A stretch of 64,000 bases of DNA from the NCBI GenBank assembly GCA_037974335.1, contig CM075760.1:16789059-16853058 (forward strand). The letters run 5' to 3'. Position numbers and translations under genes: made by a program. Origin of the DNA: Prionace glauca. Taxonomy: Eukaryota; Chordata; Chondrichthyes; Carcharhiniformes; Carcharhinidae. Shown here one piece after another: positions 1-11,589 of the stretch; within the stretch, counting starts at the first letter, position 1, and each line of letters starts with the position of its first letter. Below the pieces are notes generated by a model. The model saw only the letters and a list, made by a program, of their open reading frames with translations. It had not been told where the DNA came from and did not search any database.

Positions 1-154
1 GTCTGCGCGTTTTCCTAACAATGTTTAATTTTCACGACGTTAGGTTTGTCACAAGTGGTTTGTGTTTTGGTTCTGATTACTGGCGTTATTATTATATTTA
101 AAACAGTTACTGACCTTCAGGTTATGATAGAAGTTGCTGAATTCCCTCTCGAGC
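1..154. other. Flank downstream of the V segment
   Basis: On the coding (minus) strand this is the DNA between V and the expected first D segment. No clear 12-spacer D signal is visible here, so D, J and C are presumed beyond the window edge. Confidence 0.5.
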
Positions 155-193
155 TGTTCTTGTTCGGGTCCATCCCTGGATCCTCTCGCTGTG
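155..193 (-). promoter_or_regulatory. V recombination signal sequence, 23-bp spacer
   Basis: Directly after the last V codon the minus strand reads heptamer CACAGCG (187-193), a 23-bp spacer (164-186), and nonamer ACAAGAACA (155-163). Consensus is CACAGTG and ACAAAAACC, so there is one heptamer and two nonamer differences. A 23-spacer is what a V segment needs to pair with a 12-spacer D signal. Confidence 0.9.
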
Positions 194-677
194 GTCTCTT
201 GCACAGTAATAGATGGCCGTGTCTTCGATCTTCAGGCTCCTCATGTCCAAAGAGAAGATGTTGTTTGAAGTGTCTTTGGACGCAGTAAATCGACCCTTAA
301 TTGATGGGGCGTAGTTGTTGTTGGATGAACTATAGTAATAAAGCAGCCACTCCAGCCCCTGTCCGGGAACCTGCCGGATCCAACCCATCCAGTTGCTGCT
401 AAGATCGAACCCGCTGGTTTTACAGGTCAGTTTCAGGGAGCCTCCGGGACGCCCGGTCTCTGCCTCTGGCTGGGTCAACACAACATCCGACTGGACACCT
501 GTAAAAATAGATCAAAAACACCAGGGATTAATCTTAGTGAAATGATTGCTGACTCTGGAACATTCCAGAGAGAGACTAACACTGAGACAGTAACAGTGAG
601 AGACTTGAACAATAATAAAAAAAATACTCACCAGATAAGAAAGTCAGCAACAAACTGAGAGAAATGGCCGACCTCAT
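194..677 (-). CDS. IGHV: Immunoglobulin heavy-chain V segment, IgM type, germline
   Basis: Encodes the antigen-binding V domain of an Ig heavy chain; it must be joined to D and J by RAG before expression. Leader exon 632-677 (ATG at 677) gives a hydrophobic signal ending in ...TFLSG. Donor GTGAGT lies at 626-631, the intron is 499-631 (133 bp) with acceptor AG at 499-500, and the V exon is 194-498. The 117-residue product has mature start [12 protein letters not shown] at residue 20, Cys41, Trp55, [12 protein letters not shown] in framework 2, [11 protein letters not shown] in framework 3 and YYCARD at the end (Cys114). These are hallmarks of elasmobranch IgM V regions. It ends exactly at a recombination heptamer, so it is not germline-joined. 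The frame is open with no stop, so it looks functional. In shark cluster-type loci D, J and C lie within a few kb downstream, here left of position 1. Confidence 0.93.
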
Positions 678-764
678 CTTTCTGGTGATTTGGGGGAAAT
701 GGATGTGTCAGGAACTCAGTGAACAAACCAGCTCCCGGACTGTTGGATTCCGGTCCCAGTGAGC

Positions 765-778
765 GGTATTTAAATACC
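765..778 (-). promoter_or_regulatory. TATA-like palindrome of the V promoter
   Basis: GGTATTTAAATACC is a perfect 14-bp palindrome lying about 90 bp upstream of the leader ATG at 677, a suitable place for a TATA box. I see no octamer (ATGCAAAT or its complement) between it and about position 1,000, although that element is usual upstream of mammalian V genes. Confidence 0.55.
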
Positions 779-798
779 CGGCAGAAGGGGGCGGCTTT

Positions 799-840
799 CC
801 AGGCGCCGCCTGTTGATTCCCTGCTGGAGGCGGCGCCTGG
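799..840. other. GC-rich perfect hairpin upstream of the V promoter
   Basis: CCAGGCGCCGCC (799-810) is answered by GGCGGCGCCTGG (829-840) across an 18-bp loop. It is a perfect 12-bp stem in otherwise AT-rich DNA, about 20 bp upstream of the TATA-like palindrome. No known element is recognised. Confidence 0.8.
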
Positions 841-2829
841 ATCCACGTCCCACCTTCCACACCCCCAACAGAATGGACTCGGAGATTTACAATAGATTAA
901 TATTAAAATGGACATTTTATCTGTATCGGGATATTTGTTTGGCTGAAATGTTCATTGTATTGTCCCCATTATTTCTGATGGTGATGTTACAGTTCATCAT
1001 TTATTTATTTAAATAAGTAATTCCATTGTAAAAATGGTGATTTTATTACCACACCCCCAAGAAGAAAATAAATCTGAAAATGAAGAAATAACATTTTGGA
1101 ACATTAGAGAATTTTGCAACAACTCCGTGTCTCTGCCACATTATAATAATAAAGCACAATTTATCAGAAGAAATACCATCGATTTCTGTAATTAAATGTG
1201 TGGAATATACAAAGTCATTCTATTTACAGTTTGGTGGCTTTCGCTGTACAAATTGGGTTTGGAGATGAGAAGAAACTCTCACACAATACAATGTTTCTCC
1301 TTATATTTGTCAAACTGTCCCAATCTCGAAGACAGGCCTTCGAAAATAATGAGAATCCCAACCTCCTGATAATTAAATAGTGAGTTGACAGAGAAACATA
1401 AAATTAAATTGATTTTTGACGGAGAAGTTAATGAATCGGAACGGACACTGAGATCATTAAAGTTCTCCTTCAGCATCCAGGTCATTACAGCTCACTCTAT
1501 TTGCCACCGGCTGTCTAACATACACTGGTATTGGGAACACAGGATATCAGGACTTTGCGGCACATTGCACAATATCACAAGAATAAATGTTTTATCTTCC
1601 ATTGAATCAGGTTATGAACTGATCATTTCTCCACTCATTGACAGCTATGAGAGGAACTCTTCAAAGCAGAAATCAGATTATACTGTACAATAGAACACGG
1701 TGCTAATCAGGTACAAGACACGCTGCTGTTTCAATGTGATACAGAAATTTCAGAATATTCCAGGAATCCCCGGTTTTCATGTCAGTTTTATGATGTTGCT
1801 TTAATATTATTTCATGTCATTGCACCGACTTTACTTCACTGGGGAACTGGGCCCATCAACATCTCTCTCTCTCATTTCATGAAGTGATTAATAAACAGAC
1901 TTTAATTATTGGAATGAAATTTACTCGGAAACTATAGAAATGAAAAAAAAATGATCCGGTCACTTTATTGTTTGACATAGTATTTACTCAGGTAATGAAC
2001 AGGACACTGAATGAAAATATTTGATTAGAATGATTGCGATTTAAATTGTGGGAATTAAACATTTACTGTTTAAATGTCTGAATCCCATGTTGTCCATTGA
2101 GCTTCACGCTAATCTGTCCCACACAGTGTTTGGCAGCAATCCAGGCTGCTGTCAAATGCTCAAAGTTATTGACAGGAAACATCTGGGGGTGTTTGTGCAG
2201 TAGATCAAAGATCAGTTTCATCAGCACTGACCACTTGGCTCCAAGCCAACTTAAAACCCTGCATGTTGTCAGTAAGGTCTATTTATAAACAAATCTACCC
2301 AGCAACAGTACTGGAGGCACTTGAATTTTTGGAAGTTATAAATCTAGATGATGTTTTCCCATCTCTAAATAAAGGATTATTTTCCACCTTCTCTGGCACC
2401 CAATTAACAACAATGATGATTTTTCCAACACATCAGGATATTGTGATGGACGGACAGAAATAATCACAGGCAGACTGAAAAATGGCTCAGAGAGATAATA
2501 CATGCTGTTATATTTGAGCATGCACATTTATATTTTATCTCCTTTTATCTTTCCATGTGATGTTTCTTTGGAAAGACCAACACTCTTTGCCTGTCCCAAA
2601 TTCCCTTAAATTGACTGGTTTTCTTGGACACTTCTGTAGATATTAAAGAGTCAGCTATTTTGCTTTCAGTCTGCAGTTATATCCTTGTGAGACAATGTAG
2701 GGATGGCAGATTTCCTCCATTGGGGAATCAGAGCGGTTCCAATGATCGCAATTACTATCCATTCCAGATTTATCAATAGAATTCAAAATCTACCTGCGGG
2801 AAGGGTCCGACTTAAATCCCTGTCCTCAC

Positions 2830-3767
2830 ATCATTGCCCTGGGCCTCTGGATCACTGGATCAATTAAAATAATTAATGTCACCATCTACACAAACAATAA
2901 ATGTATTACTGTGTTGACACAGGAATGAATGACATTTCAATGACTGATGGATGAATGATTGTTGGATGCCTGAATATTTTGATTGAGGAATTAGTGAATG
3001 GATTGGTGGATTCATTGATAAATGGGACTGAATGATGCTGTTCTACATTTCCATATTTGTGTTTGACTACTTCATAAATTGAAACAATATTCAATGTGTG
3101 TCCATCAATCCTTCCAGAATGTCTGGGTGAAATACATTCCGAGTTTCTCGGGAGTTAGCAAGCTGATCCTCTTGAAGAGTAGGGGGAGATTTTCCTGCAG
3201 TTCGGATGGTTCATTTCTCTGCTGATGCTGAATTTTCATATCCAGGACAGAAAGAGAGAGCATGATTTGGTTGAGGAGGAATGATTGTACTATATAAAAT
3301 ACTGGTTCTTTCATATACAACAAATCAATCAACATACCCTCACCCAAATTAGTGAAGGTAACTGGGTGAAAAGTAAATAAGGTAGCAACAGATATATTTG
3401 TGAAACTCACTGGAAAACTACAAGTGTAATATTATTTCCGAAAACAGTGTAATAATGAATCGGAATTTAAAGATTCAGTAACTTCACATGAAGTGCCGGT
3501 TGTTCCATTTATATCATCACTTTGAAAACCATCACACACTCTAGCTATGTACCAGGACTTTCTGTGTGATGATGAGGTGGTGACTTGTCAATGAAGCGCA
3601 GAGGCTGCAGGGTAGCTGTTCATATCCTCGGTCTCAATTAATTCCATTCCCCACTTAATTCTGGGACAGATTTTATTCCTTGGTGTCAAAAAGCCAATGT
3701 GTTGTCAATAAAGTTTAATATCAATAAATTATACGAAGCAAAGTACAGTTATATATTAAATAGAATG
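2830..3767. other. Gene-free stretch with a decayed GAATGAAT-type simple repeat
   Basis: Positions 2,920-3,035 are rich in TGAATGA/GATGGAT units and look like a worn simple repeat. Nothing else is recognised; the open frames here are short and without family features. Confidence 0.4.
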
Positions 3768-3862
3768 AAATGCCGAAAATAAACAGAAAATACTGGAGAA
3801 TCTCAGTAACATCTGTGGAGACAGAATAGAGCTTTTGTTTCACATCTGGATGACCCTTCGGC
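3768..3862 (-). mobile_element. SINE-like repeat fragment (cagatgctg...ccagcattttc type)
   Basis: The minus strand carries the shared string resembling ACAGATGTTACTGAGATTC...CAGTATTTTC, seen also at 4,140-4,265 (plus) and 8,581-8,738 (minus). This repeat, with an upstream CTCGAAACGT motif, is widespread in elasmobranch DNA. Confidence 0.6.
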
Positions 3863-4139
3863 AGAGTATCCCTGCTGCTTTGGAGAGATCATCATTGCTT
3901 CCTACAACGTGTCAGAAAAGGTGTATAAATTTCCTGTGAGATGGGAATAACAGAAATAATAGATACTATTTCGAGACATTCACAAGCTGCATCAATTCAC
4001 AGAGTGATCCCAAATATCAGAACAAACTTCTTCATCCTAAACTAATCAACATCCCAATCACAGACTCTCTTCTCAAAAAAATCCTAATCCCTGTCCATCC
4101 ACATCATTTCTCAATGTCATCATCCTCTTCAATTTCTTC

Positions 4140-4265
4140 CCAAAAAAACCACACTGACTCGAAACGTTGGCTCTATTCTCTCTCCACAGATGCTGTCAGA
4201 CCCGTTGAGATTTTCCAGCATTCATTATTTTTGTTTCAGTTTCCAGAATCTGCAGTATTTTGCTT
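4140..4265 (+). mobile_element. SINE-like repeat fragment, inverted relative to the one at 3,768
   Basis: Contains GACTCGAAACGTTGGCTC, then ACAGATGCTGTCAGAC, GTTGAGATTTTCCAGCATT and a final AGAATCTGCAGTATTTTGC. It is the same family as 3,768-3,862 in opposite orientation, so the two could pair. Confidence 0.65.
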
Positions 4266-4344
4266 GTATCAAACTGATGAACATAATTGGTGAATTAATT
4301 GTTTATCTGTATGAGTTGATGATAACTGGGAAATTGGAACAACC

Positions 4345-4565
4345 CCGGCTGTAAATTCCTCTCCAAGACACTCACAAACCTCACTTGGACCACTCCTTTT
4401 CTTATGCTGCGTCGGAGTCCAGGAACACCCTCCCTAAGAGCACTGTCGCTGTACCTACACTGCAGGTTCTGCAGCAATTGAATAAGGCGGCTCACCACCA
4501 GCTCACCGAATGCAATTAGCAATGGGGAATAAATGGGGGCCTCGACAACGTCGCTTTCCTATCAT
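4345..4565 (+). mobile_element. 3' end of a non-LTR retrotransposon
   Basis: Diverged copy of the LINE 3' terminus seen at 13,000-13,250: the landmarks AAATTCC-CTCCAAG, CTGCAGCAATT-AA, GCTCACCACCA and AATAAAT occur in the same order. Confidence 0.6.
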
Positions 4566-5420
4566 AGAGTAATTTTAAATATACTCCTCATTATATATGA
4601 ATGAGATCTGGTTAATGAAATTATTAAATTGCAAATGGATGGTAATTGGTGAAAATAATTACTATCTTTCTGAACATTTTTTAATATTCTCCTTATTCGG
4701 TCCAGTGTCATTAATTACTCAGCACTGTCTCAGTTCATGTCTAAGAAGTTCCGATATCAGTAAAACTGTGCGAGACACTGCCTCAGTTTTATTCTCCTTG
4801 ACAATGTTATTTTTAAAACTGTTTCTTTCACGGGATATGGGTCTCATTGGAATTTGGCATTTGACCCTCCCCACATGGCACTCGGCACTAACTCATTACT
4901 ATTTTCTTGAACCAGGCCCCTGCTTATATTAAAATACAGCCTGGCTCTGTTAATACTCTGCTAGACCAGAGCTCAGTTTACATTGCACACGGCATTCTCT
5001 CTGGTTATGTAATATTTGATACACACCCTGTATATATATTTCACGGTGGCAATTTTGTTCCTGCACTAACTATGCCTCTCTTTGAATTATGTTTGTTTTA
5101 CCCCACGGTTTTGTGAGAAGAAGAGATAATATGTTGGGATAAAAAAGATTGTTATCAGGCAAGATCCAGAAACGGGCAGTATTGGATCTCCAGTATTTTA
5201 TTGTGCTGTAATTTTCTTTGTTTTTTTGTTCTTCATTGACAGTGAATGCTACACAGGACTTGATATCCACTTTCACTGCAGCCAGCAGAAGTAGATTTCA
5301 GATTTCTTTTCCAGTGTCCAAAACCTCACACGGTTTGCCCTTGCAGAAGGATGCAGAGAATTGTGTTCTCCCAGCCACTTTAATCATTACTGGCATTGAC
5401 CAGTGCAGTAAAAACTGAGT
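4566..5420. other. Gene-free stretch
   Basis: 4,820-4,880 (TTTCACGGGATATGGG) resembles the start of the reverse-oriented LINE end repeat. The rest is not recognised, and no open frame has coding features. Confidence 0.4.
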
Positions 5421-5725
5421 AAAAACTAATACAATATAAACGCGGATATGGACAATTGCAGAAATAAGATTACATCTACTTTGATACAAACAGAGAGAGA
5501 TCTAAATTAATATAAACAGAGATAATGTCTAGTTTAATATAAACAGAAACATGGTGACATATAATATAAGCAGGGACAGCGTCTTATTTAGTACAGACAG
5601 ATAATATATCCAATTTACTATGTGCAAAGACAGACAACATAACATTCTACATGCAAGGTAGAAAGAGTTAGGGTCCAGTGGAAAATAAACGAAGGCATGG
5701 CTCATAATACGAACTGACACAGGGT
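5421..5725. repeat. Decayed tandem repeat with ATATAAACAGAGA core
   Basis: The phrase 'taatataaacagagataa...' recurs every 30-45 bp with many changes (5,430, 5,480, 5,510, 5,540, 5,570, 5,600). The complement, TCTCTGTTTATATTA, appears repeatedly in both palindrome arms as well. Confidence 0.55.
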
Positions 5726-5732
5726 AAATTTA

Positions 5733-5815
5733 CTGTAATGGCGGGGCAGGCTCGAAGGGCCAGATGGCCTAGTCCTGCTCCTATTTCTTATGTTTCTTCT
5801 GTTCTTATACTGGTT
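5733..5815 (+). mobile_element. CR1-like LINE 3' tail
   Basis: Has GGCGGGGCAGGCTCGAAGG, GCCAGATGGCCTA-TCCTGCTCC and then TTCTTATGTT-type short repeats, the same terminal sequence as the fuller copies ending at 44,640 and 60,650. Confidence 0.75.
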
Positions 5816-5829
5816 CAATCCCCATGAAA

Positions 5830-6400
5830 TTTGTAAAGACGGCCGACTCTCCCATCAAAATCTTACAGGACAGGAGTAACATGGGGTTCGCTGCAGGATG
5901 CAAAGTCCCCTCTGTACTGGCAAATTAATAACTCCTAAATCAGGAATAGCATGAGTGAGATGCAAAGAGAATCTCCCTCGAAACTATCCAATTCAAACGT
6001 TCTTACAACATTGTACTGTCTATAAACAGAGTGAAACTCCGTCTATAAATCTGTTCAAACAAAATTAAGGCAGAAAGAGCATGGACACTCTTCTATGTAA
6101 AAAGTATCCTGCACTCTTCCTTCAGAGATCCAGGAGGCAGGTTTAAATTAGTGTTAGGTATAGGGAAAAGAGCCGTCCACACAGTTCCACAAAACACACC
6201 CAGGCCGCGTACAGCAGAGATTCGACACGGATTAAATCTTCCCTGACAAAGATATATCAACCATTCATAAACCAGGAACAATGAGTTCAGACGCAGAGTA
6301 AAGATTCCTCTACTCTGTCCAGTCAAATACTCCAAGGACAGGGACAACACCGGCTAAATATAGGGAAAGATTCCACATTGAATCCTTATCACCAGGTGGA
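5830..6400. repeat. Decayed minisatellite (cagagtaaa-ttcctct-actctgtcc type)
   Basis: Diverged units of the form CAGAGTAAAGATTCCTCTAC followed by TGTCC-GTCAAATACTCC-AGGACAGG-ACA can be followed here. A repeat of this kind is common in shark DNA. Unit length is about 65-85 bp, blurred by decay. Confidence 0.5.
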
Positions 6401-6569
6401 ACCGAGGTTCGGTGCAGGAGAAAATGTTTCAAGCATTTCAAGATCATTGATTTCTCAAGAGATCTTTTAGAGTAAATCTCAGTCATGGATTCCAATTTAT
6501 TGAATTATATTCTTTTAGAAACCTGTACCTGTGGCTGAGAGAATACATTGGGCAAACATTGATTTTATC

Positions 6570-6645
6570 GAGCCCGGGGCAGGCTCGAGGGGCTAGATGG
6601 CCTACTCCTGCTCCCATTTCTTACGTTCTTATGTTCTTTTGCTGT
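6570..6645 (+). mobile_element. CR1-like LINE 3' tail
   Basis: GGGGCAGGCTCGAGGGGCTA, GATGGCCTACTCCTGCTCC, then TTCTTACGTTCTTATGTTC. Only the last 75 bp of the element are present, as expected from severe 5' truncation on insertion. Confidence 0.75.
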
Positions 6646-7390
6646 GGAGTGAAGACGATGAACCATCGTGGAGAGACAAGACGCAGAAACAGACAGGAGA
6701 AAGACAGAGAAAGAGATGAAACACAGGAGATGTTCTGTGTTTTCTGTGTCATTACATTTCGGGATCAGAGGGATTATTTCCTAATTCTGAACATAAATAT
6801 CATCATGATATTTTTCCTCACATAACTGATGAATAAATATTGTTGAAAAACAATCATTACTGGAATCCGTTGATTGATTTGCATGGTTGTCTCTATTTCT
6901 GTGCTGTGTTGGTGGGGAAATATTTGTTGTGTTTTTGTCAGTCAACAATCTAATTTGGAATTGCTATTCTTGTATTTATTTACATAAATACCTCACTGTT
7001 TACAATGAAATGTTCATGACAGAAAAAGCAGATAAACCGTCACTTATTGATCAGTTTCAACTCAAAATAGCGATTTATTTTAAGAATTTTAACAGTTGGT
7101 TCAATATGAATAAAACTTTTTGAACATTCATAACTCCGGCTGTACTTAACTACAATAAAATAAGACATTTCATTTCAGAATTAGTTCTGAAAGTTCTGAT
7201 GTCACAATTAATAAAGCATCTGTGAACAGGCTGATATTCCACTGAATGTTAATCTGATTGAGGATTTAATCTGTTTAAACTCGACTAGTTAAATAAAAAA
7301 ACAGATCTGATGTCTGAAATATTCCTCCACAAATAGTGATCACACTCACACGAGGGAAGAATAAAAAATGTGGTTATCACGAAGAGATAC
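6646..7390. other. Gene-free stretch
   Basis: AT-rich sequence with no recognised element, coding features or simple repeat of note. Confidence 0.4.
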
Positions 7391-7394
7391 AATT

Positions 7395-7866
7395 ATTTTT
7401 GCTCCCTCACAGGCGACAGGGAAGCGGGTTCGATTCTAACATTGGGTGACTGTGTGTGGTTTTCACATTCTATCCGTATCCATGCGGGTTCCCTTCGAGT
7501 GCTCCAGTTTCCTTCCACAGTCCCAGGATGTGCAGGTTAGGTGGATTGGCTGTGATAAATTGCCCCTTAGCGCCCAATGATGTGCAAATTAGAATCATAG
7601 AATCCCTACAGTGCAGAAGTAGAGCATTTGGTTCATCAAGTCTGCTATCCGGCAGAGCATCCTTCCCAGGCCCAATGTAAATTGTCTATGCTAAATTTCC
7701 TGTTAGTGTCCAATAATGTGTAGGTTCGGGGGATTAGTCTGTGATAATGTGTGGTTGCCGGGATCGGATGAAAGCTTGCCTAGGTAGGATGCTCTGCTGG
7801 AGAGCCCGCTGCATAGTTATTGGACCGAATGACCATGTTGAACTGTAGGGATTCTATGATTTTATG
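7395..7866 (+). mobile_element. HE1-like tRNA-derived SINE, composite
   Basis: Starts with a tRNA B-box-like GGGTTCGATTC, then the characteristic CGGGTTCCCTTCGAGTGCTC, CCACAGTCCCAGGATGTGCA and GGTTAGGTGGATTGGC. A reverse-oriented SINE end lies inside (7,591-7,690) and the outer copy closes with GGGATTCTATGATTTTATG. It is a SINE interrupted by another. Confidence 0.7.
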
Positions 7867-7869
7867 CTT

Positions 7870-8554
7870 CTATGATCAGGCAGAGCAGTGATTATATTCA
7901 CATTAATCTCAGCGATTCCAAAGTATTACAAATTATGGGGGAATTTGAAAGTATAGAACATTATACCCGACCTCATGTCGCCCCAAAGTTATTAAAACTC
8001 ACTGAGGTACCTTTGCTGAATTTAGTCGCTGTTCTCATGTTGTAACTAACCAGGTAAGTTACGTACCACAAACTCCCACAAACCCGGTTGTGATAAATGG
8101 CCAACAAATTTGCGATTTTATTTGACAAATGAGGTTTTGGGTCGGACATTGGACAGAACAGATTTGCTGTTCATAATTATATCAAGAGATTTGACATCCT
8201 GGCATTGATATTAAATACGAATCTGGTTCTCTCTCTCTCTGATGATACCCATTGAGATGCTGAGGAGCACTGTTGCTGTTTTAGTTTTAGATTTCCGGAA
8301 TCTGCAGCAATTTGCACTGATTTTATTGAATTTCTGGATGCGAGCGTCACTGACAAAGTTAACATTAATTGGTGATTGTGAACCATCTTGCTGAAACCTG
8401 CCCTCTGGATGGGTGACTTTCCACTGCCGCTTTAATACAACTGGGTGGCTTTCTCGGATACTTCAGTGGTGGTGAAGGGTTATTTTCATCACATGGAACT
8501 GGAGTCTGTGTAGGACAGACAGGGGAAAGATAGGAATACTCGGTTTATAGTTAT
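7870..8554. other. Gene-free stretch with a small SINE remnant
   Basis: 8,268-8,325 (TTTTAGATTTCCGGAATCTG, CAGCAATTTGC) is the end of the same SINE-like repeat as at 4,140. Nothing else is recognised. Confidence 0.4.
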
Positions 8555-9000
8555 TTGCAAAGAGAAGATGTTGTTTGAAGTATAAAAACAATTCTGTGGA
8601 TTCTGGAATTCAAACCCAAAGAGAAAATGCTGTAAAACCTCAGCAGGCCTGGCAATATTTGTAAGGAGAGGGAAAAGCTGACGTTTCGAGTCCAGATGTC
8701 CCGAGACTGTCCAGCATTTTCTCTTCACGTTGTTTTAAGTGTCTTTGGGTGGAATAAATTGATTCTGAATTTCTGGGGCGGAGGAATTGTGGGTTGATCC
8801 AAGACTATCATACTGAAGGAGAGACTATAAACCCTATCAGGGACTGGTCGGACCCAGACCATCCAGTTGCTGCCCATATTGAACACTTTGTCTTTACAGC
8901 TCAGTCTCAGGGAGCCTCAGGGATGCCCGGTTTCTGCCTCTGGCTGAGTCAACACAACCTCCGATTCGACACTTTAAACAAAAACTATGAAAAGAAAACG
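8555..9000 (-). pseudogene. IGHV pseudogene, truncated and interrupted
   Basis: Minus-strand match to the intact V segment: framework 1 (GLN-PEAETG-type codons around 8,925-8,965), a decayed framework 2 (about 8,840-8,880) and part of framework 3 (8,555-8,580 and 8,737-8,770). A SINE (8,581-8,738) splits framework 3. The region that would encode the second Cys, CDR3 and the RSS is missing, the frame is lost, and no leader exon is found. The leader intron is displaced by another repeat (9,000-9,285). It cannot rearrange or be expressed as a V domain. It belongs to the second copy of the duplicated block. Confidence 0.85.
8581..8738 (-). mobile_element. SINE-like insertion in the V pseudogene
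   Basis: Minus strand reads GACTCGAAACGT-AGC, CTCTCCTTACAAATATTGCC, GACCTGCTGAGG and AGCATTTTCTC, as at 4,140. It is flanked by near-identical direct repeats GTTGTTTGAAG (8,570-8,580) and GTTGTTTTAAG (about 8,728-8,738), a likely target-site duplication that dates the insertion after the V copy arose. Confidence 0.75.
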
Positions 9001-9290
9001 CAACTCACCCCGGACACACTCTCTCACCTTTTTCCATCAGGGACTAGGTAAAAACAAATTCTGAGGAGACTACAAACCGACTCAGAAACTATTTCTTTAC
9101 AGCTGCAACCAGAATTTTGAATGGATCTACCTCGCATTAAATTGATATTTTTCTAGACCCGAGCTATGACTGCAACATAATATTCTTCACTCTCTCCCTT
9201 CCTTCTCCAAGCACGGTATGCTCTGTCTGTATAGTGCGCAAGACTGTGTACTAATGTGTGTGATAATAATAAATCAAATAAAATATATCA
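9000..9290 (+). mobile_element. Retroelement 3' end with AAATCAAAT tail
   Basis: Carries GAATGGATCTACCTCGCATT, TATGACTGCAACATAATATT, CTGTCTGTATAGTGCGCAAG and a tail of AATAATAAATCAAATAAA. This 3' end is common in elasmobranch sequence. It sits where the V leader intron should be. Confidence 0.6.
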
Positions 9291-9734
9291 AAAAACACCG
9301 AGGATTATTCCCAGTGAATTGATTGCTGACACTGGAATATTCAACAGACAGACTAACACTGAGGCAGAAAGAGTGAGATCCATTGGAACGTCTCTGCTAG
9401 ACCAAAAGGTGAAATTATATTTGAGCCTCTGTTATAGAGAAAAAAACAATTTGATTGTAAATCAATTCCCTTAATTCTGCACCCCCTTTCACAAGAGAAT
9501 AGAGGTAAGATGACATTACCTTATCAGAGTAAAAACGTCAGTCTGATTTGCACATTGCAGCATAAATATAATCCATTTGAACAATTATTATCGATTTATG
9601 TAACTAATTGCTGGGATGATTTTATTTCAGGTGTGGGTAGCCGTCACTGTAATTTGGGACTGGATACAAGAAGGAGGGAAGAAATGGCCTCATGTTATCG
9701 CTCGGCAATTAATGCACAAACTTAACTAATGTTC

Positions 9735-9990
9735 TCAGGACCCGACTTCGAATCCCACCACCACAGATGGTGGGATTTAAATTCAGTAAAAAAAAAGCAT
9801 CTGGAAATAAGAATCCACTTATGGCCATGATATCATTGTCGATTGTGTAAAAACCTACCTGCTTCACTAATGTATTTTCGAGAAGGGAATCTGCCGTCCT
9901 TACCTGGTCTGGCCTATGTGTGATCCAAGAACCACAGCAATGTGATTGGCTCTCACTGCCCTCGGACAAGAAGTAGGCAATAAATTCTGA
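9735..9990 (+). mobile_element. tRNA-derived SINE, second family
   Basis: CTTCGAATCCCACCACCACA resembles a tRNA T-arm. It is followed by GATGGTGGGATTTAAATTCA, CTGCCGTCCTTACCTGGTCT and a terminal GGCAATAAATTCTG, a familiar elasmobranch SINE layout. Confidence 0.65.
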
Positions 9991-10009
9991 TCAGTCAAAG
10001 GTGCCCATG

Positions 10010-10318
10010 TCCATAGAATCATTACAGAGCAGAAGAAAGCCTTTTGGCCTAACATGCCCAAACCCGCAACATTCCCACCTCAGTCTATCCCCATCACCCC
10101 ACGTATATTCCCCGCTAATTCTCTTGACACGATTGGACAATTCATCATCGTGGATCAACCTAAGCGGCATATCCTTGAACAATGTGAGTAAATGAGCAGG
10201 CAATTGGAGAATATGCAGACTCCACACAGACAGACCCAAACCGGGAGTTGAACCCGGGTCCCTGGCGCTTTGAGGCAGAAACCCTAACATATATGCCACC
10301 GTGCCATCCACAAATTAA
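10010..10318 (-). mobile_element. HE1-like tRNA-derived SINE
   Basis: On the minus strand: GGCACGGTGGCATATATGTT at the head, a B box GGGTTCAACTC, CCGGTTTGGGTCTGTCTG, then the 3' part ending in ATGATTCTATGG. It is near full length but diverged. Confidence 0.75.
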
Positions 10319-11589
10319 TTCATAAAGGACAATCTTCATGCGATGCAATATTACACGTTAGATTTCCCCAACGGCTCCTTTACCCTGTGAAAATTAACAC
10401 TGAAAGAAAACTGGTTGACTTATAATTAATTGAGCTGACAGGGAAACATGACATCGACATCAACCTTTGACAGAGAATTTATAGAATCCGAATGGACACG
10501 GTGATCAGGAAAGTTCTTTGTCAACATCCAAGTCATTGCTGCTCATTTTATTGGCCACCGGCTGTCGAACATTCACTGGTAGTGGGAACTCAGGATATTA
10601 GGACTTTGTGGCATATTGCACAATATCACAAAAATAAATATTTTGTCTTCCACTAAACCAGGCCGTTTCTTCACTCATTGGCATCTATGAGAGCGACTGT
10701 TAAATAATCGAAATCAGATTGTGCTAGACAACAGAACATGGTGCTGATCAGGGATAAGAGAGGTTGTCTTTTTAAAGAGGTGCAGAACGCTTAGAATATT
10801 CCAGGTATCCGCGCTTTTCAAGACAATTGTATGATTTTAATTTACTTTTAATTATTTTCATTTTGGGGACATAGCACTGATCTCATTGGACTCAGGGGGT
10901 GGGGAGGTCAAAATCTCTTCCTTGCAGGTCATGAAGTTACTCACAAAGTGGCTTTAATTGTTGGAAGGACATTTATTTGGAAGTTATACAAATGAAATAG
11001 CATCTGGCCAATTTACTCGTTCCCCATACTATTTAATCACAGTGCAGCCCTTTAAGATATTTGCTTGGAAGGAATACCATTTAAAAACGTTTCTTTATTA
11101 TGGGAATCAAGCATTTATTGTATAACTGAATAAGTCCCATTTAATCCTAACATATTCGCGCTAATCTGTCCCACGCAGTATTTGGCAGCAGTCCAACCTG
11201 CTGCCAACTGCCCGAAGATATTTACAGGAAGCATCTGACGGTGTTTGTTCAGTAAGTTAAAGATCTGTTTCCTCAGTACTGAACAGTTGGCTGCAAGCCA
11301 ACCTCAAACTCTTAGCATTGTCAATAGAGCCTATTTATAAACAAATCTGCCCAGCAACAACTCGAGGCAACTTAATTATTATTTTTTAAAGCTGTGAACC
11401 TATATGAATGCTTCCCATTTCATTGGAAAAAAAGCTACCCAGATTCTCTGGCACCTTGTTAGTAACAATGATGATCTCTCCAACCCAACGAAACACTGTG
11501 ATGGATGGATAGAAATAAATACAGGCAGATTGTGAGTGTTGATTCAGAGAGGTGATATATCTTATACTGCATAAATATGTAGGCTGGTG

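Larger units (their letters stand above)
194..2820. repeat. Old duplication, copy 1 (V segment and its upstream flank)
   Basis: The V segment and about 2 kb of flank recur in diverged form at about 8,555-11,880 in the same orientation. Matching stretches include 1,390-1,620 with 10,435-10,660, 2,100-2,310 with 11,160-11,370, and 2,695-2,820 with 11,755-11,880. Apart from the V segment, no gene is seen in 841-2,820. Confidence 0.75.

Noticed and set aside
122-481. V frame read on past YYCARD as a germline-joined Ig gene
   Set aside because: The continuation is the RSS heptamer, 23-bp spacer and nonamer read as codons, not D-J sequence.
8794-9051. Plus-strand 85-codon frame
   Set aside because: Antisense of the V pseudogene on the minus strand.
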